Shown here: piece after piece, positions 15,583-23,628 of the stretch
How the letters are laid out: each line of letters begins with the position of its first letter
How positions within the stretch are numbered: position 1 is the first letter of the stretch
NCBI GenBank assembly: GCA_963775625.1
Contig: CAVZJM010000002.1
Span: forward strand, 496,001-560,000
Length of the DNA stretch: 64,000 nucleotides
Direction: 5' to 3'
DNA from: JAIBJN01 sp963775625
GTDB taxonomy: Bacteria > Actinomycetota > Thermoleophilia > Gaiellales > Gaiellaceae
Translations under genes and position numbers: made by a program
Notes under the pieces: model-generated
Databases searched by the model: none
What the model was told of the DNA's origin: nothing
The model's input: the letters and a program-made list of their open reading frames with translations, nothing else

Positions 15583-16650
15583 GTGGCCTACGAGTTCAAG
15601 CTGCCGGACCTCGGCGAAGGGGTCGCCGAGGGTGAGATCGCCCGCTGGCTGGTCGAGGTCGGCCAGGTGATCGACGAGGACGACCCGCTCCTCGAGGTTC
15701 AGACCGACAAGACGACCGTCGAGATCCCGTCGCCTGCAGCCGGGAAGGTCGCGCGCATCCTCGTCCAGGAGGGCGAGCTCGTCCCCGTCGGCACGCCGCT
15801 GGTCGTGATCGGCGACGGCGAGATCGCGGCCCAGCCGGCGGCAGCTCCCGCGGAGCGGGTCAAGGCCACGCCGCTCGTCCGCAGGATCGCCTCCGACCTG
15901 GGCGTCGACCTCGCTCTCCTCGCCGGCACCGGTTCCGGCGGGCAGGTCACGGAGGAGGACGTCCGGCGCTTTTCGGCCCTGTCCGGGGGTCCGACCCCGG
16001 GGCGTGGCCCGGAGCGGCGTGTCCCGTTGCGCGGCGTGCGCCGGCAGATCGCCCAGCATCTCACGGCCTCGCACCGCGAGGTGCCCGCGGTGACCGTGGT
16101 CGAGGAGTGCGACTTCACGGCGCTCGCGGCGGCGCGCGGAGAGCGCTCCTACCTCCCGTACCTCCTGCAGGCGGTCGTGGCCGGTCTGAAGGAGTACCCG
16201 GAGCTGAACGCGACGCTCGACGGCGAGGAGATCGTCTTCTGGGAGCGCTACGACCTCGGCGTCGCGGTGCAGACCGACGAGGGTCTCGTCGTGCCCGTGC
16301 TCCGCGGCGCGGACGAGAGGACGCTGGACGACCTCGAGGCCGAAGCGCAACGACTCGCCGACGGCGCTCGCGCCGGCACGCTCAGGCCCGAGGAGCTGAA
16401 GGGCTCGACGTTCACGGTGACGAGCGCGGGAAAGCTCGGCGGGCTCTTCGCGACGCCGCTCGTCAACCACCCCGAGGTCGGCATCCTCGGCCTCCACCGG
16501 ATCGGGCAGCGCCCGGCCGTCGTCGACGGCGATGTCGTCGTCCGCGAGATCGGCTGGCTCGCCTGCACCTTCGATCACCGCGTCGTGGACGGAGCGCGCG
16601 CCAGCGCGTTCCTGCTCGACGTCATCGCGCGCCTCGAAGCCCCAGGATAG
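15583..16650 (+). CDS. 2-oxoacid dehydrogenase E2, dihydrolipoyl acyltransferase
   Basis: A 355-residue E2 starting at GTG 15583. Domains in order: one lipoyl domain (residues 1-80, lipoyl Lys43 in VQTDKTTVEI), a peripheral-subunit-binding domain (ATPLVRRIASDLGVDLALL, near 101-137), a short linker, and the catalytic acyltransferase domain ending with FDHRVVDGARASAFL, which has the active-site His. It passes the acyl group to CoA. The linker (GGPTPGRGPERR) is encoded by a strong GGGGTCCGACCCC palindrome at 15983-16002 that resembles the REP motif near 2167. A terminator hairpin follows. Confidence 0.93.
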   Translation: MAYEFKLPDLGEGVAEGEIARWLVEVGQVIDEDDPLLEVQTDKTTVEIPSPAAGKVARILVQEGELVPVGTPLVVIGDGEIAAQPAAAPAERVKATPLVRRIASDLGVDLALLAGTGSGGQVTEEDVRRFSALSGGPTPGRGPERRVPLRGVRRQIAQHLTASHREVPAVTVVEECDFTALAAARGERSYLPYLLQAVVAGLKEYPELNATLDGEEIVFWERYDLGVAVQTDEGLVVPVLRGADERTLDDLEAEAQRLADGARAGTLRPEELKGSTFTVTSAGKLGGLFATPLVNHPEVGILGLHRIGQRPAVVDGDVVVREIGWLACTFDHRVVDGARASAFLLDVIARLEAPG

Positions 16651-16654
16651 GAGC

Positions 16655-16680
16655 GAGAGCCCGGCCGGGGCCGGGCTCTC
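16655..16680. terminator. Hairpin terminator after the 2-oxoacid dehydrogenase operon
   Basis: A perfect 12-bp stem, GAGAGCCCGGCC with its complement, and a GG loop sit 4 bp after the E2 stop. No T-tract follows, as is common in GC-rich actinobacteria. It also lies beyond the stop of the convergent CHRD gene, so it may serve both directions. Confidence 0.8.
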
Positions 16681-16704
16681 TGTCCTGCGCTCGCGGCCCG
16701 AGCT

Positions 16705-17236
16705 CTACCTCTTCGAGCGGTTCTTGATCTGCGCGCGGATCTCGCCACCGGGCCACAGCGACGAGTGGACGTTGGCGTACGTGCTGCCGTTTCGCATCGC
16801 GGCCGCCACCTCTTCGTAGTTCATGGCCTCGATGCCCTGGTCGGTGGGACCGAGGATGTCCGCAGCCGTGACCGTCCGGCTCACGGTTCCGTCCGTCGGG
16901 CACGTCGGCGTCCCGGCCGGGCCGGGTGAGGCCGCCGTGCCGCAGAGGAAGAACGAGATACCGCCGTTGATGGCGCGCTTGCCGAAGTGGACATGGGCCT
17001 GGGTGACGCTGCCCTCGAGCCCGGAGTAGGTGAGCTTGTAGGTGATCGTCCTGGCGTCGTCGTCGAGAGTGGCCGTGAACGAGCCCGTGGCGACGGTCGA
17101 GATGTCAGGATTCTCCTGATACCCCGACAGGTCCCCCTTCAGTCTCTTCTTGCTGCCGGCGGCGCCCGCCAGGGACGCGACCAGCAACCCGGCCGCCGAG
17201 GATGGCGACGGCCAACAGGACACTGTGTCTGCGCAT
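16705..17236 (-). CDS. Secreted CHRD-domain protein (frameshift in signal peptide)
   Basis: The body (about residues 35-175) is a CHRD domain: GDLSGYQENP, TYKLTYSGLEGSVTQAHVHFG and YANVHSSLWPGGEIRAQI, with a disulfide-like Cys pair (FFLCG and TPTCPTDG). CHRD proteins are secreted or surface beta-sandwich proteins of unclear role. The best start is ATG 17236 behind GGGGAGG, reading MRRHSVLLAVAILGG, a clear signal peptide but in a different frame from the body. One extra base near 17190-17200 would join them as ...ILGGGLLVASLAGAAG. The frame of the body can also be opened at TTG 17241, but that gives a poor signal sequence. Confidence 0.75.
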
Positions 17237-17266
17237 GGCAACCTCCCCTTCCCCCTCCTGGTTCAA

Positions 17267-17281
17267 CCCGCATCACGCGGG
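17267..17281. terminator. Short hairpin between the SDH-type protease and CHRD genes
   Basis: CCCGC-atcac-GCGGG forms a 5-bp GC stem in the 98-bp gap between two minus-strand genes. It could stop transcription from the protease gene before the CHRD gene. There is no T-tract, and the stem is short, so this is a weak call. The rest of the gap shows only the purine-rich CHRD ribosome binding site. Confidence 0.4.
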
Positions 17282-17334
17282 CTCAGTCGGTACTACGCGG
17301 GGAGGCCGCGGTCCGGATTGAGCGTCGGGAGCGG

Positions 17335-18177
17335 TCAGGAGCGGCGGTCGGGCGCTCTCGGATCCGGCAGGGGCACGAACTGGACGCTCGGCCGCCTCCG
17401 GCCCTCCTGCGGGTACAGCTCCATGAGCTCGTAGGCCTCGCGCGGCAGCCCCGTCGAGACGGGCAGGCCGAACGCGGTCGCCTCCGGGACCGTGATCGGG
17501 TCGTCGTGCGTGTAGTGGCCGCCGGCGAGCTCCTCGGCGATCGTCTCAGCCCGCTCGGGCTCCGTTCGATCGGCCAGGAGGTCGCGGACGACCTGCTTCA
17601 TGTGCCGCAGGGCCTTCTCGGCCATGTCCGCGAGGAGCAGGGTGCGGTCGTCCAGGCGCTCGATCGGCTTCTTGGCGGCGACCCGGACGAGGGCGGCGGC
17701 CGGCATGTCTCCGAGCTGCGGGTCGACCGGGCCGAGCACCGCCGACTCGTCCATGACGATCTCGTCGGCGGCGAGCGCGATCAGCGTGCCGCCCGACATC
17801 GCGTAGTGGGGAACGAGCACGGTCACCTTGCCCGGGTGGGCGCGGACCGCGTACGCGATCTGCTCGGACGCGAGCACGAGGCCGCCCGGCGTGTGCAGGA
17901 GGAGGTCGATGGCGGTGTCCGCAGGCGTCTGGCGGATCGCGCGCAGGACCGCCTCGGAATCGTCGATGTCGATGAACCGGTAGAAGGGGACGCCGAACAC
18001 GCCGACGGTCTCCTGGCGGTGGATCATCGCGATCAGGCGGGTGCCGCGCGCGCGTTCGAGAGCTGCGAAGGCGCGTCGCCGCGAGGCTCGCACCCGCCTG
18101 TGCGCCAGCACCGGCGTGCCGAAGAGGACGGCGAGCAGGACGAACGTCCCGATTGCGAAGACGGTGCCGAGATCGAT
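17335..18177 (-). CDS. ClpP-fold membrane-anchored serine protease, SDH/SppA-like
   Basis: A protein of about 280 residues with one N-terminal membrane helix (LGTVFAIGTFVLLAVLFGTPVL), then RGTRLIAMIHRQE and the ClpP-like fold: DLLLHTPGGLVLASEQIA and VPHYAMSGGTLIALAADEIVM, whose Ser in MSGG should be the nucleophile. It matches the SDH_sah (serine dehydrogenase proteinase) family, relatives of SppA. No ATG/GTG/TTG lies at the expected start; family comparison puts it at an ATC codon at 18177. Either a rare start or a sequence error is involved, so the 5' end is uncertain. Confidence 0.75.
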   Translation of the reverse strand: MDLGTVFAIGTFVLLAVLFGTPVLAHRRVRASRRRAFAALERARGTRLIAMIHRQETVGVFGVPFYRFIDIDDSEAVLRAIRQTPADTAIDLLLHTPGGLVLASEQIAYAVRAHPGKVTVLVPHYAMSGGTLIALAADEIVMDESAVLGPVDPQLGDMPAAALVRVAAKKPIERLDDRTLLLADMAEKALRHMKQVVRDLLADRTEPERAETIAEELAGGHYTHDDPITVPEATAFGLPVSTGLPREAYELMELYPQEGRRRPSVQFVPLPDPRAPDRRS

Positions 18178-18217
18178 CGGGCGAGGATACGGTGAGGCGC
18201 GGCTAGACTCTGGACCG

Positions 18218-18601
18218 ATGGAAGGGGCTCTCGACTGGTACGTGCTCGGGGTCGTGTTCGGGCTCGGGATCGCCGCGGGCGCGGCGGCCGTCGGAGCACT
18301 GCGGGCGGCGGTCTGGGTCGCGGTCGCGGTCGTCGTCGGAGTCGCGGCGCTCGCCCTGGTGCTGGCCGTCCTTCCCTGGTGGGCGATCGCGGCCTTCGCC
18401 GTCGCCCTGGTCGTCGGGTTCTTCTCGCTCCGCCGCCTTTCGGTCGACGCCGTCCCCGCTGCGATCCTCGGCGCGGTCGTCGCCGCGGCGATCCCGCTCC
18501 TCGGGTACGCGGCCGTCGTGGCGGCGCCGATTGCCGGCGCCCGTCTGAACCGTCGGGCCGAGTCGCGCCATGCGGGCCTCAGAATCCTCGCCAAGGACTG
18601 A
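18218..18601 (+). CDS. Hydrophobic membrane protein, unknown function
   Basis: A 127-residue protein starting at ATG 18218. It consists mainly of three or four helices rich in Ala, Val and Gly (WYVLGVVFGLGIAAGAAAVG, AAVWVAVAVVVGVAALALVL, AIAAFAVALVVGFFSL and ILGAVVAAAIPLLGYAAVVA) and ends with a basic tail (RLNRRAESRHAGLRILAKD). I do not recognise a family. It overlaps the next gene by 32 bp, suggesting coupled expression, and is divergent from the protease gene. Confidence 0.6.
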   Translation: MEGALDWYVLGVVFGLGIAAGAAAVGALRAAVWVAVAVVVGVAALALVLAVLPWWAIAAFAVALVVGFFSLRRLSVDAVPAAILGAVVAAAIPLLGYAAVVAAPIAGARLNRRAESRHAGLRILAKD

Positions 18602-20012
18602 CCTGACCGGCGCCGACCGCCGCAAGCTCGTGCTCGTCGTCATCGACGGGTTGACGCCGGAGGCACTGGAGCACGGGCTCGCCACAGGACGGCTGCCCGC
18701 TCTGGCAGCGCTTTCGGAGGCCGGCTGGACGGGCCGCGCGACGAGTGTCTTCCCGTCGCTCACGCCGGTCTGTCTCACGTCGATCGCGACCGGGGCGTTC
18801 CCGGACGTCCACCACATCCCGCACCTCGTCTGGTACCACCGGGGTGAGCAGCGCGTGGTCGAGTACGGCTCGTCGTTTCCCGCGATGCGGGCGGTGGGCG
18901 CGCGCCAGGCGATCAGAGACACGATCTTCGGCATGAGCGGAGAGCACGTCTTCGCAGGGGCGACCACCGTGTTCGAGGCGCTCGAGGACGCGGAGCTCGA
19001 GCCGGCGGCGATCAACTTCACGTGCTATCGCGGGCGGACGCGCCACGCGATCAAGCTGCCGGCCCTGGCCCGGAGGAATCGCTGGTACGAGGCCGTCTAC
19101 GGCCCGAAGCACTTCTTCTACTTCAACCTCTTCGAGTCCGAGCGCACCGGCGCTCCGCTCGCGATCCGCTCACGCGTGGAGGGGTCGATCGACGAGTACG
19201 CGGCCGTGGTGGGCCGCTGGCTGGTCACCCGTGACGCCTTCGACTTCCTCGTCTTCTACCTCCCCGACTACGACTATGCGTCGCACCTCGCCGGGCCCGA
19301 TGCGTCGCTGGACGCGCTCGAGCGCACCGACGGCGCGCTCGCCCGCCTGCTGGAGGCGGCGGGCGGCCCGGGGCCGTTCCTCGAGCGCTACGCGGTCGTC
19401 GTCTCCTCCGACCACGGCCAGACCCGGGTCGAGCGCGTGGGCCGTCTGCAGGACGCCTTCCCACCGGGCCTCGACGGCGTCCTCGCGCTGGCATCGAACC
19501 GCGCGGGCATGGTCTACCGGCTTCCGGGCTGCCGGCTCGACGCCCGTGCTCTGGCGGAGCGGCTCGACGGCCAGCCGTGGGCGGACGTCGTGCTCTTCCG
19601 TGAGGGCGACGTGGCGGTTGCCCGGCGCGAGGGCGCGGAGCTTCGCTTCGCCCTGGAGGAAGAGGACTGGCGCCTGGAGGGAGACGCCGCCGTGCTCGAC
19701 CCCGAGCGGTATCCGAACGGGCTCGAGCGCGCCTGGCACGCGGTGCTCGCCCCGACCGCGGGTGACGTGCTCGTCTCCGCGACGGAGGGCTGGGAGCTCG
19801 CGGACGGTGGAGGCAGGCACCACGCCGGCGGAGGGAGCCACGGCTCGCTGGTTGCGGGCGATTCGTACGTGCCGCTGATCGCGGCCGGTTTCGACGAGCC
19901 TCCCTTCCCGGCCGATCCGGGGATCACCGATCTCGCCCCGCTCGTGCTGAGCCATTTCGACGTGGCCGTGCCGGAGTCGATGCGGAAGACTCGTGAGGCG
20001 GCGCGAGCCTGA
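18570..20012 (+). CDS. Type I phosphodiesterase / nucleotide pyrophosphatase (alkaline-phosphatase superfamily)
   Basis: A 480-residue enzyme with the two-metal site of the superfamily: Asp26 in VLVVIDGLTP, the Thr/Ser nucleophile in the SVFPSLTPVCLTSIATG segment, DYDYASHLAGPD, VVSSDHGQTR and a C-terminal His in GGGSHGSL. It should hydrolyse phosphodiester or nucleotide pyrophosphate bonds. No signal peptide or helix is visible, so it is likely cytoplasmic. It overlaps both neighbours (32 bp upstream, 20 bp downstream), placing it in one transcription unit with the small membrane protein and pcm. Confidence 0.85.
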   Translation: MRASESSPRTDLTGADRRKLVLVVIDGLTPEALEHGLATGRLPALAALSEAGWTGRATSVFPSLTPVCLTSIATGAFPDVHHIPHLVWYHRGEQRVVEYGSSFPAMRAVGARQAIRDTIFGMSGEHVFAGATTVFEALEDAELEPAAINFTCYRGRTRHAIKLPALARRNRWYEAVYGPKHFFYFNLFESERTGAPLAIRSRVEGSIDEYAAVVGRWLVTRDAFDFLVFYLPDYDYASHLAGPDASLDALERTDGALARLLEAAGGPGPFLERYAVVVSSDHGQTRVERVGRLQDAFPPGLDGVLALASNRAGMVYRLPGCRLDARALAERLDGQPWADVVLFREGDVAVARREGAELRFALEEEDWRLEGDAAVLDPERYPNGLERAWHAVLAPTAGDVLVSATEGWELADGGGRHHAGGGSHGSLVAGDSYVPLIAAGFDEPPFPADPGITDLAPLVLSHFDVAVPESMRKTREAARA

Positions 20013-20643
20013 CTTCGAGGCGCTCCGTGCGCGCATGGTCGCGGAGCAGCTCGAGCGGCGCGGGATCTCGGAGCCGCGCGTTCTGGAGGCGATGGGGCGC
20101 GTGCCGCGCGAGGCGTTCACCGACGCCGACGACCGCAAGCGGGCGTACGAGGACATCCCCATCCAGATCGGGTGGGGCCAGACGATCTCTCAGCCCTACA
20201 TGGTCGCGCTCATCTGCGAGGCGGCGGCGGTTCGGCCGGGCGATCGCGTCCTCGACGTGGGCACCGGGTCCGGCTACCAGGCGGCGGTTCTCGCCGAGCT
20301 GGCGCAGGAGGTGCACACGATCGAGCGGCTGCGCCAGCTCGCCGAGCGGGCGCGGGAGAAGCTCGACGCGGCGGGATACCAGCGGGTGCAGGTGCACCTG
20401 GGGGACGGCTCGCTCGGCGACCACGAGCACGCTCCGTTCGATGCGATCACGGTTGCGGCAGCGGCGCCAGAGCTCCCGCAATCGCTCTACGAGCAACTGG
20501 TGCCTGGAGGCCGTCTTGTCATCCCGCTCGGCGACCGGCGCGGCCAGCGACTCGACGTCGTGGTCAAGAGCCCGGAAGGCCCGGCCGTCGCCCACTCGGT
20601 CGAGTGCCGCTTCGTCCCGCTGGTGGGCGAGGAAGGCTACTGA
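19993..20643 (+). CDS. pcm: Protein-L-isoaspartate O-methyltransferase
   Basis: A 216-residue SAM methyltransferase starting at GTG 19993 inside the preceding gene. Family signatures are visible: QTISQPYMVALICEAA, the SAM motif I VLDVGTGSGYQAAVLAEL, and FDAITVAAAAPELPQSL, with PGGRLVIPLGDRRGQ. It methylates isoaspartyl residues in damaged proteins and so starts their repair. The length is normal. A hairpin CGGCG-TTT-CGCCG (20660-20672) follows the stop and could be a weak terminator. Confidence 0.92.
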   Translation: MRRREPDFEALRARMVAEQLERRGISEPRVLEAMGRVPREAFTDADDRKRAYEDIPIQIGWGQTISQPYMVALICEAAAVRPGDRVLDVGTGSGYQAAVLAELAQEVHTIERLRQLAERAREKLDAAGYQRVQVHLGDGSLGDHEHAPFDAITVAAAAPELPQSLYEQLVPGGRLVIPLGDRRGQRLDVVVKSPEGPAVAHSVECRFVPLVGEEGY

Positions 20644-20687
20644 AGACCTTTCCCTGCGACGGCGTTTCGCCGGCGGGGAGCGCGGGC

Positions 20688-21161
20688 ATGCTCTCCTGCG
20701 GAATGAGGCCTCTTCACCGGACCGGTGAGCTCGTCGGTCGGCCCGTCGCGCTCGGGGACGAACGCCTCGGCGTCGCCGTGGACGTGCTCTTCGACAACCC
20801 GCCCACCCGCCTCGTCGGTTTCGACGTCGGCTGCGGGGACGGAGCGCACCGCTTTCTCCCCTTCCCCGCGTGCGAGCTTCGCGGCGAGCGGATCGCGGTC
20901 TCCTCCGCCCTCGTCATCCTCGACCGTGAGCTCGACTTCTACCGCGCCGGAGGCAGTGCCTTCTCCGACCTCGAGGGCCAGGAGGTGAGCCTGGGCGGGG
21001 ATCGGATCGGCCCGCTCGCGGACCTGCTCGTCGACCGGGAGGGCATCGTCGGCCGCGTGGTCGTCTCCGCGCCGGACGGCCCTGTCGAGCTCGAGCCGGA
21101 GCCGAGCCTGGCGGTGGGAGAGGCCACGTTCTCCGCCCGGCCGTCTGAGCCGACGATCTAA
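20688..21161 (+). CDS. PRC-barrel-like domain protein
   Basis: A 157-residue soluble protein from ATG 20688 (GGGGAG lies 7 bases upstream); ATG 20703 is the alternative. It has two beta-rich halves, GELVGRPVALGDERLGVAVDVLFD and FSDLEGQEVSLGGDRIGPLADLLVDREG, which look like tandem PRC-barrel units. PRC-barrels occur in RimM and photosynthetic H subunits as protein- or RNA-contact modules; the role here is unknown. The GtrA-like gene follows 10 bp later and is probably co-transcribed. Confidence 0.6.
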   Translation: MLSCGMRPLHRTGELVGRPVALGDERLGVAVDVLFDNPPTRLVGFDVGCGDGAHRFLPFPACELRGERIAVSSALVILDRELDFYRAGGSAFSDLEGQEVSLGGDRIGPLADLLVDREGIVGRVVVSAPDGPVELEPEPSLAVGEATFSARPSEPTI

Positions 21162-21171
21162 CCTTCCGGTC

Positions 21172-21633
21172 GTGGCGAAAGGAGCCCAGCTGACGTCGTC
21201 GCGCACGAATGGACTCGCCGATGCTGCCTCGGGCGCGCTTCGCCGACCCGCGAACTGGGTCCAGCTCGCCAAGTTCTGCGCGGTCGGGGCCTCCGGCTAC
21301 GTCGTCAATCTCGCCGTCTACGCGACTCTGCTCGCGCTCGGGGTGCACTATCTCCTGGCGGCGGTCTGCTCGTTCCTCGTCGCCGTGACGAACAACTACC
21401 TGTGGAACCGCGCCTGGACGTTCAGGCACCAGCGGGGCCACCTCGTCTTCCAGGGCTTCCGGTTCCTGCTCGTCTCGACGGTCGCGCTCGGTGCGAATCT
21501 CGTGTTCCTGAGCGTCCTCGTCGCCCTCGGCGTGCCGAAGCTGCCCGCACAGGCGATCGCGATCGCGCTCGTCACCCCGTGGAACTTCGTCGCGAACAAG
21601 CTCTGGAGCTTCCGACGGCGGCGCGCCGCCTAA
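21172..21633 (+). CDS. GtrA-like membrane protein
   Basis: A 153-residue protein starting at GTG 21172 with four membrane helices and GtrA motifs: FCAVGASGYVVNLAVYATLL, SFLVAVTNNYLWNRAWTF and TPWNFVANKLWSFRRRR. GtrA-family proteins are thought to flip undecaprenyl-linked sugars or take part in cell-surface polysaccharide synthesis. The two multi-spanning glycosyltransferase-like proteins downstream fit that role. The TAA stop runs directly into repeat copy 3. Confidence 0.85.
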   Translation: MAKGAQLTSSRTNGLADAASGALRRPANWVQLAKFCAVGASGYVVNLAVYATLLALGVHYLLAAVCSFLVAVTNNYLWNRAWTFRHQRGHLVFQGFRFLLVSTVALGANLVFLSVLVALGVPKLPAQAIAIALVTPWNFVANKLWSFRRRRAA

Positions 21634-21796
21634 GAGCTCGATTCACAATGAGCACTGTGCCGCCGGGCCGCCCTGGACGGCGCGATTCGGCGTCCTCGGT
21701 CGCGCCCGTATTCTCGAATACGAGCGCTCCCTGCGTCCTTGCCTCGCACTCGCCCAGGACACCCCGGCGACGAGTCGTCATTATGAACCGAGCTCT
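21633..21796 (+). repeat. Stop-abutting TIR element, copy 3 (subfamily B)
   Basis: A 164-bp element starting on the last base of the gtrA-like stop. The ends AGAGCTCGATTCACAATGA and, inverted, AGAGCTCGGTTCATAATGA match in 17 of 19 positions. The central hairpin is CGTATTC-tc-GAATACG (21707-21722), different in sequence from the other copies yet still perfectly paired. Its internal arms (CCCTGGACGGCG with CTCGCCCAGGAC) define a subfamily shared with copy 5. Confidence 0.85.
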
Positions 21797-21852
21797 AAGG
21801 AGGGCTTGACGAAATGCGGCTATGCCGCCGGGCCGCGCTGCTCGCCCCGATG
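21794..21852 (+). repeat. Solo left half of the TIR element, fused to the next gene
   Basis: About 58 bp here align end to end with the left end of copy 6 (rc of 41893-41950): CTAAGGAGGG-CTTGACGAAA-TGCGGC followed by the core GCCGCCGGGCCGCGCTGCTC and GCCCCGATG. The right half is absent. It directly abuts copy 3. It contributes GGAGGG, the ATG at 21814 and the first 13 codons of the following membrane protein. Confidence 0.75.
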
Positions 21853-23628
21853 GTCGCGCTCGTCGGGGCGCTGGCGTTCGCAGGGACGGCGCACGCGGCT
21901 GTCCCCACCTCACCCGTCTACGACGCGAACGGCAACCTCATCGGGACGCCGTTCGTCCCTCCCCCCGCCGAGCCAGTTCTCACCGAAGAGGACGCCGTCG
22001 GCCGCGCGCTGGCGAACGACAAGGTCGCAGACTGGCTCGACCGCTATCCGCAGGAGAGCCTCACGGAGGAGGGCACGTTCGACACCGACAGCAAGGTCTG
22101 GACGGTGAAGGTGTGGTCGGATCTTCCCGACGCCGGCCAGGTCGTGCTCGCGAAGGTGGACGACACGTCCGGGTCGGTCACCGAGGCGTGGACCGGTCCA
22201 CAGGTCGCGTGGAAGATGGCGCGCGGCTACGACGGAGCCTTCGGGCGCAGGATCAACAACCCCTGGATCTGGGGCTCGCTCTGCGCGGTCTTCTTCCTCG
22301 GCCTCGCCAACCTGCGCCGCCCGCTCTCGGTCCGGAACCTCGACCTGCTCGTCCTGCTCTCGTTCGGCGTCTCGCTCTACTTCTTCAACCAGGGCGAGGT
22401 CTTCACCGCGATGCCCCTTGCCTATCCGCCGCTGCTCTACCTGCTGGGCCGCATGGCCTGGATCGGCTGGAAGGGCCGCGGAAGCCCGGCGCGCCCGCTG
22501 TGGCCAGTCTGGGTGCTGCTCGCCGCGACGGTCTTCCTGGCCGGCTTCCGCTTCGGGATGAACCTGCGCGCTGCCAACGTGATCGACGTCGGCCTCGCCG
22601 GCGTCATCGGCGCGCAGCGAATCGTCGAGGATGGGCAGTCGCCGTACGGGAACATGCCCGACGACGAGGGCGAGGAGTGCGGCGAGCCGGACGCCGACGG
22701 CTACGTTCGCGAGCGGATCCAGACGAACGGGCGCTGCGAGGTGGCGAACGGCCGGGGCGACACCTACGGCCCCGTCAGCTACCTGGCGTACGTCCCCGGA
22801 TTCGTGACCATGGGCTACGACTACGAGTGGGACTACCTACCGGCCGCCCACTTCACGTCGCTCCTCTGGGACGCGCTCGCCCTGATCGGCATGGGCATGC
22901 TCGGCTTCCGCTTCGGCGGGCTGCGCCTCGGGACGACGCTCGCCTTCGCCTGGGCGGCCTACCCCTTCACGCAGTACGTCTCGAACTCGAACTCGAACGA
23001 CGCGATCATGCCGGCGCTGCTCGTCTGGGGCCTCGTGTTCGTCACCGCCGCGCCGGCGCGAGGGCTCTTCCTGGGCCTCGCGGCGTGGACGAAGTTCGCC
23101 TCGCTCCTCCTGCTGCCCCTCTGGGCGTCCTACCCCAAGACGTGGAAGTGGCCGCGGCAGCAGCTCCTCTTCCTCGCCGGCTTCCTCCTGGCGAGCGCGC
23201 TTGCCTTCTGGGTGCTCCTGCTCGAGCCGGACCCGCTGCACGCGGCCCGCGTCTTCTGGGACCGGACGTTCGGCTGGCAGCTCTCCCGTCCCTCGCCGTT
23301 CTCGATCTGGGACTGGGAGGAATATCCGGGATACCCGGACCTCCACGTGCTGCAGACCGTCCTCAAGGGCGTGCTCCTGGCGGCCGCTGTCGTGCTGGCG
23401 TTCGTGCCGCGCACGCGGAACGTCGTCCAGCTCTCGGCCCTCACGGGCGCGCTGCTCATCGGCTTCGAGCTCGTGCTGACCCACTGGTTCTACCTCTACA
23501 TCCCGTGGTTCTTCCCCTTCGTCGCGTTCGCGCTGCTCGTGCCCGCCGTTGTCCGAGCGGCCGAGCCGGAGCCGGTGGCAGAGGATTCGGGCGATGAGCG
23601 TCAGGTCGGAGAGCTCCTCCCACTCTGA
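21814..23628 (+). CDS. Multi-spanning membrane protein, GT-C glycosyltransferase-like
   Basis: A 604-residue protein. A signal peptide (CRRAALLAPMVALVGALAFA, then GTAHAA) precedes an extracytoplasmic region of about 120 residues with a YSIRK/PepSY-like feel (VGRALANDKVADWLDRYP, VWTVKVWSDLPDAGQVVLAKV). It then has about ten membrane helices resembling GT-C or DUF2029-type mannosyltransferases. A periplasmic loop (near residues 270-320) contains two Cys (EEGEECGEPDAD, TNGRCEVANG) that may form a disulfide. The next gene overlaps by 35 bp and is also GT-C-like. The start, RBS and signal-peptide beginning derive from a repeat half-element. Confidence 0.7.
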   Translation: MRLCRRAALLAPMVALVGALAFAGTAHAAVPTSPVYDANGNLIGTPFVPPPAEPVLTEEDAVGRALANDKVADWLDRYPQESLTEEGTFDTDSKVWTVKVWSDLPDAGQVVLAKVDDTSGSVTEAWTGPQVAWKMARGYDGAFGRRINNPWIWGSLCAVFFLGLANLRRPLSVRNLDLLVLLSFGVSLYFFNQGEVFTAMPLAYPPLLYLLGRMAWIGWKGRGSPARPLWPVWVLLAATVFLAGFRFGMNLRAANVIDVGLAGVIGAQRIVEDGQSPYGNMPDDEGEECGEPDADGYVRERIQTNGRCEVANGRGDTYGPVSYLAYVPGFVTMGYDYEWDYLPAAHFTSLLWDALALIGMGMLGFRFGGLRLGTTLAFAWAAYPFTQYVSNSNSNDAIMPALLVWGLVFVTAAPARGLFLGLAAWTKFASLLLLPLWASYPKTWKWPRQQLLFLAGFLLASALAFWVLLLEPDPLHAARVFWDRTFGWQLSRPSPFSIWDWEEYPGYPDLHVLQTVLKGVLLAAAVVLAFVPRTRNVVQLSALTGALLIGFELVLTHWFYLYIPWFFPFVAFALLVPAVVRAAEPEPVAEDSGDERQVGELLPL

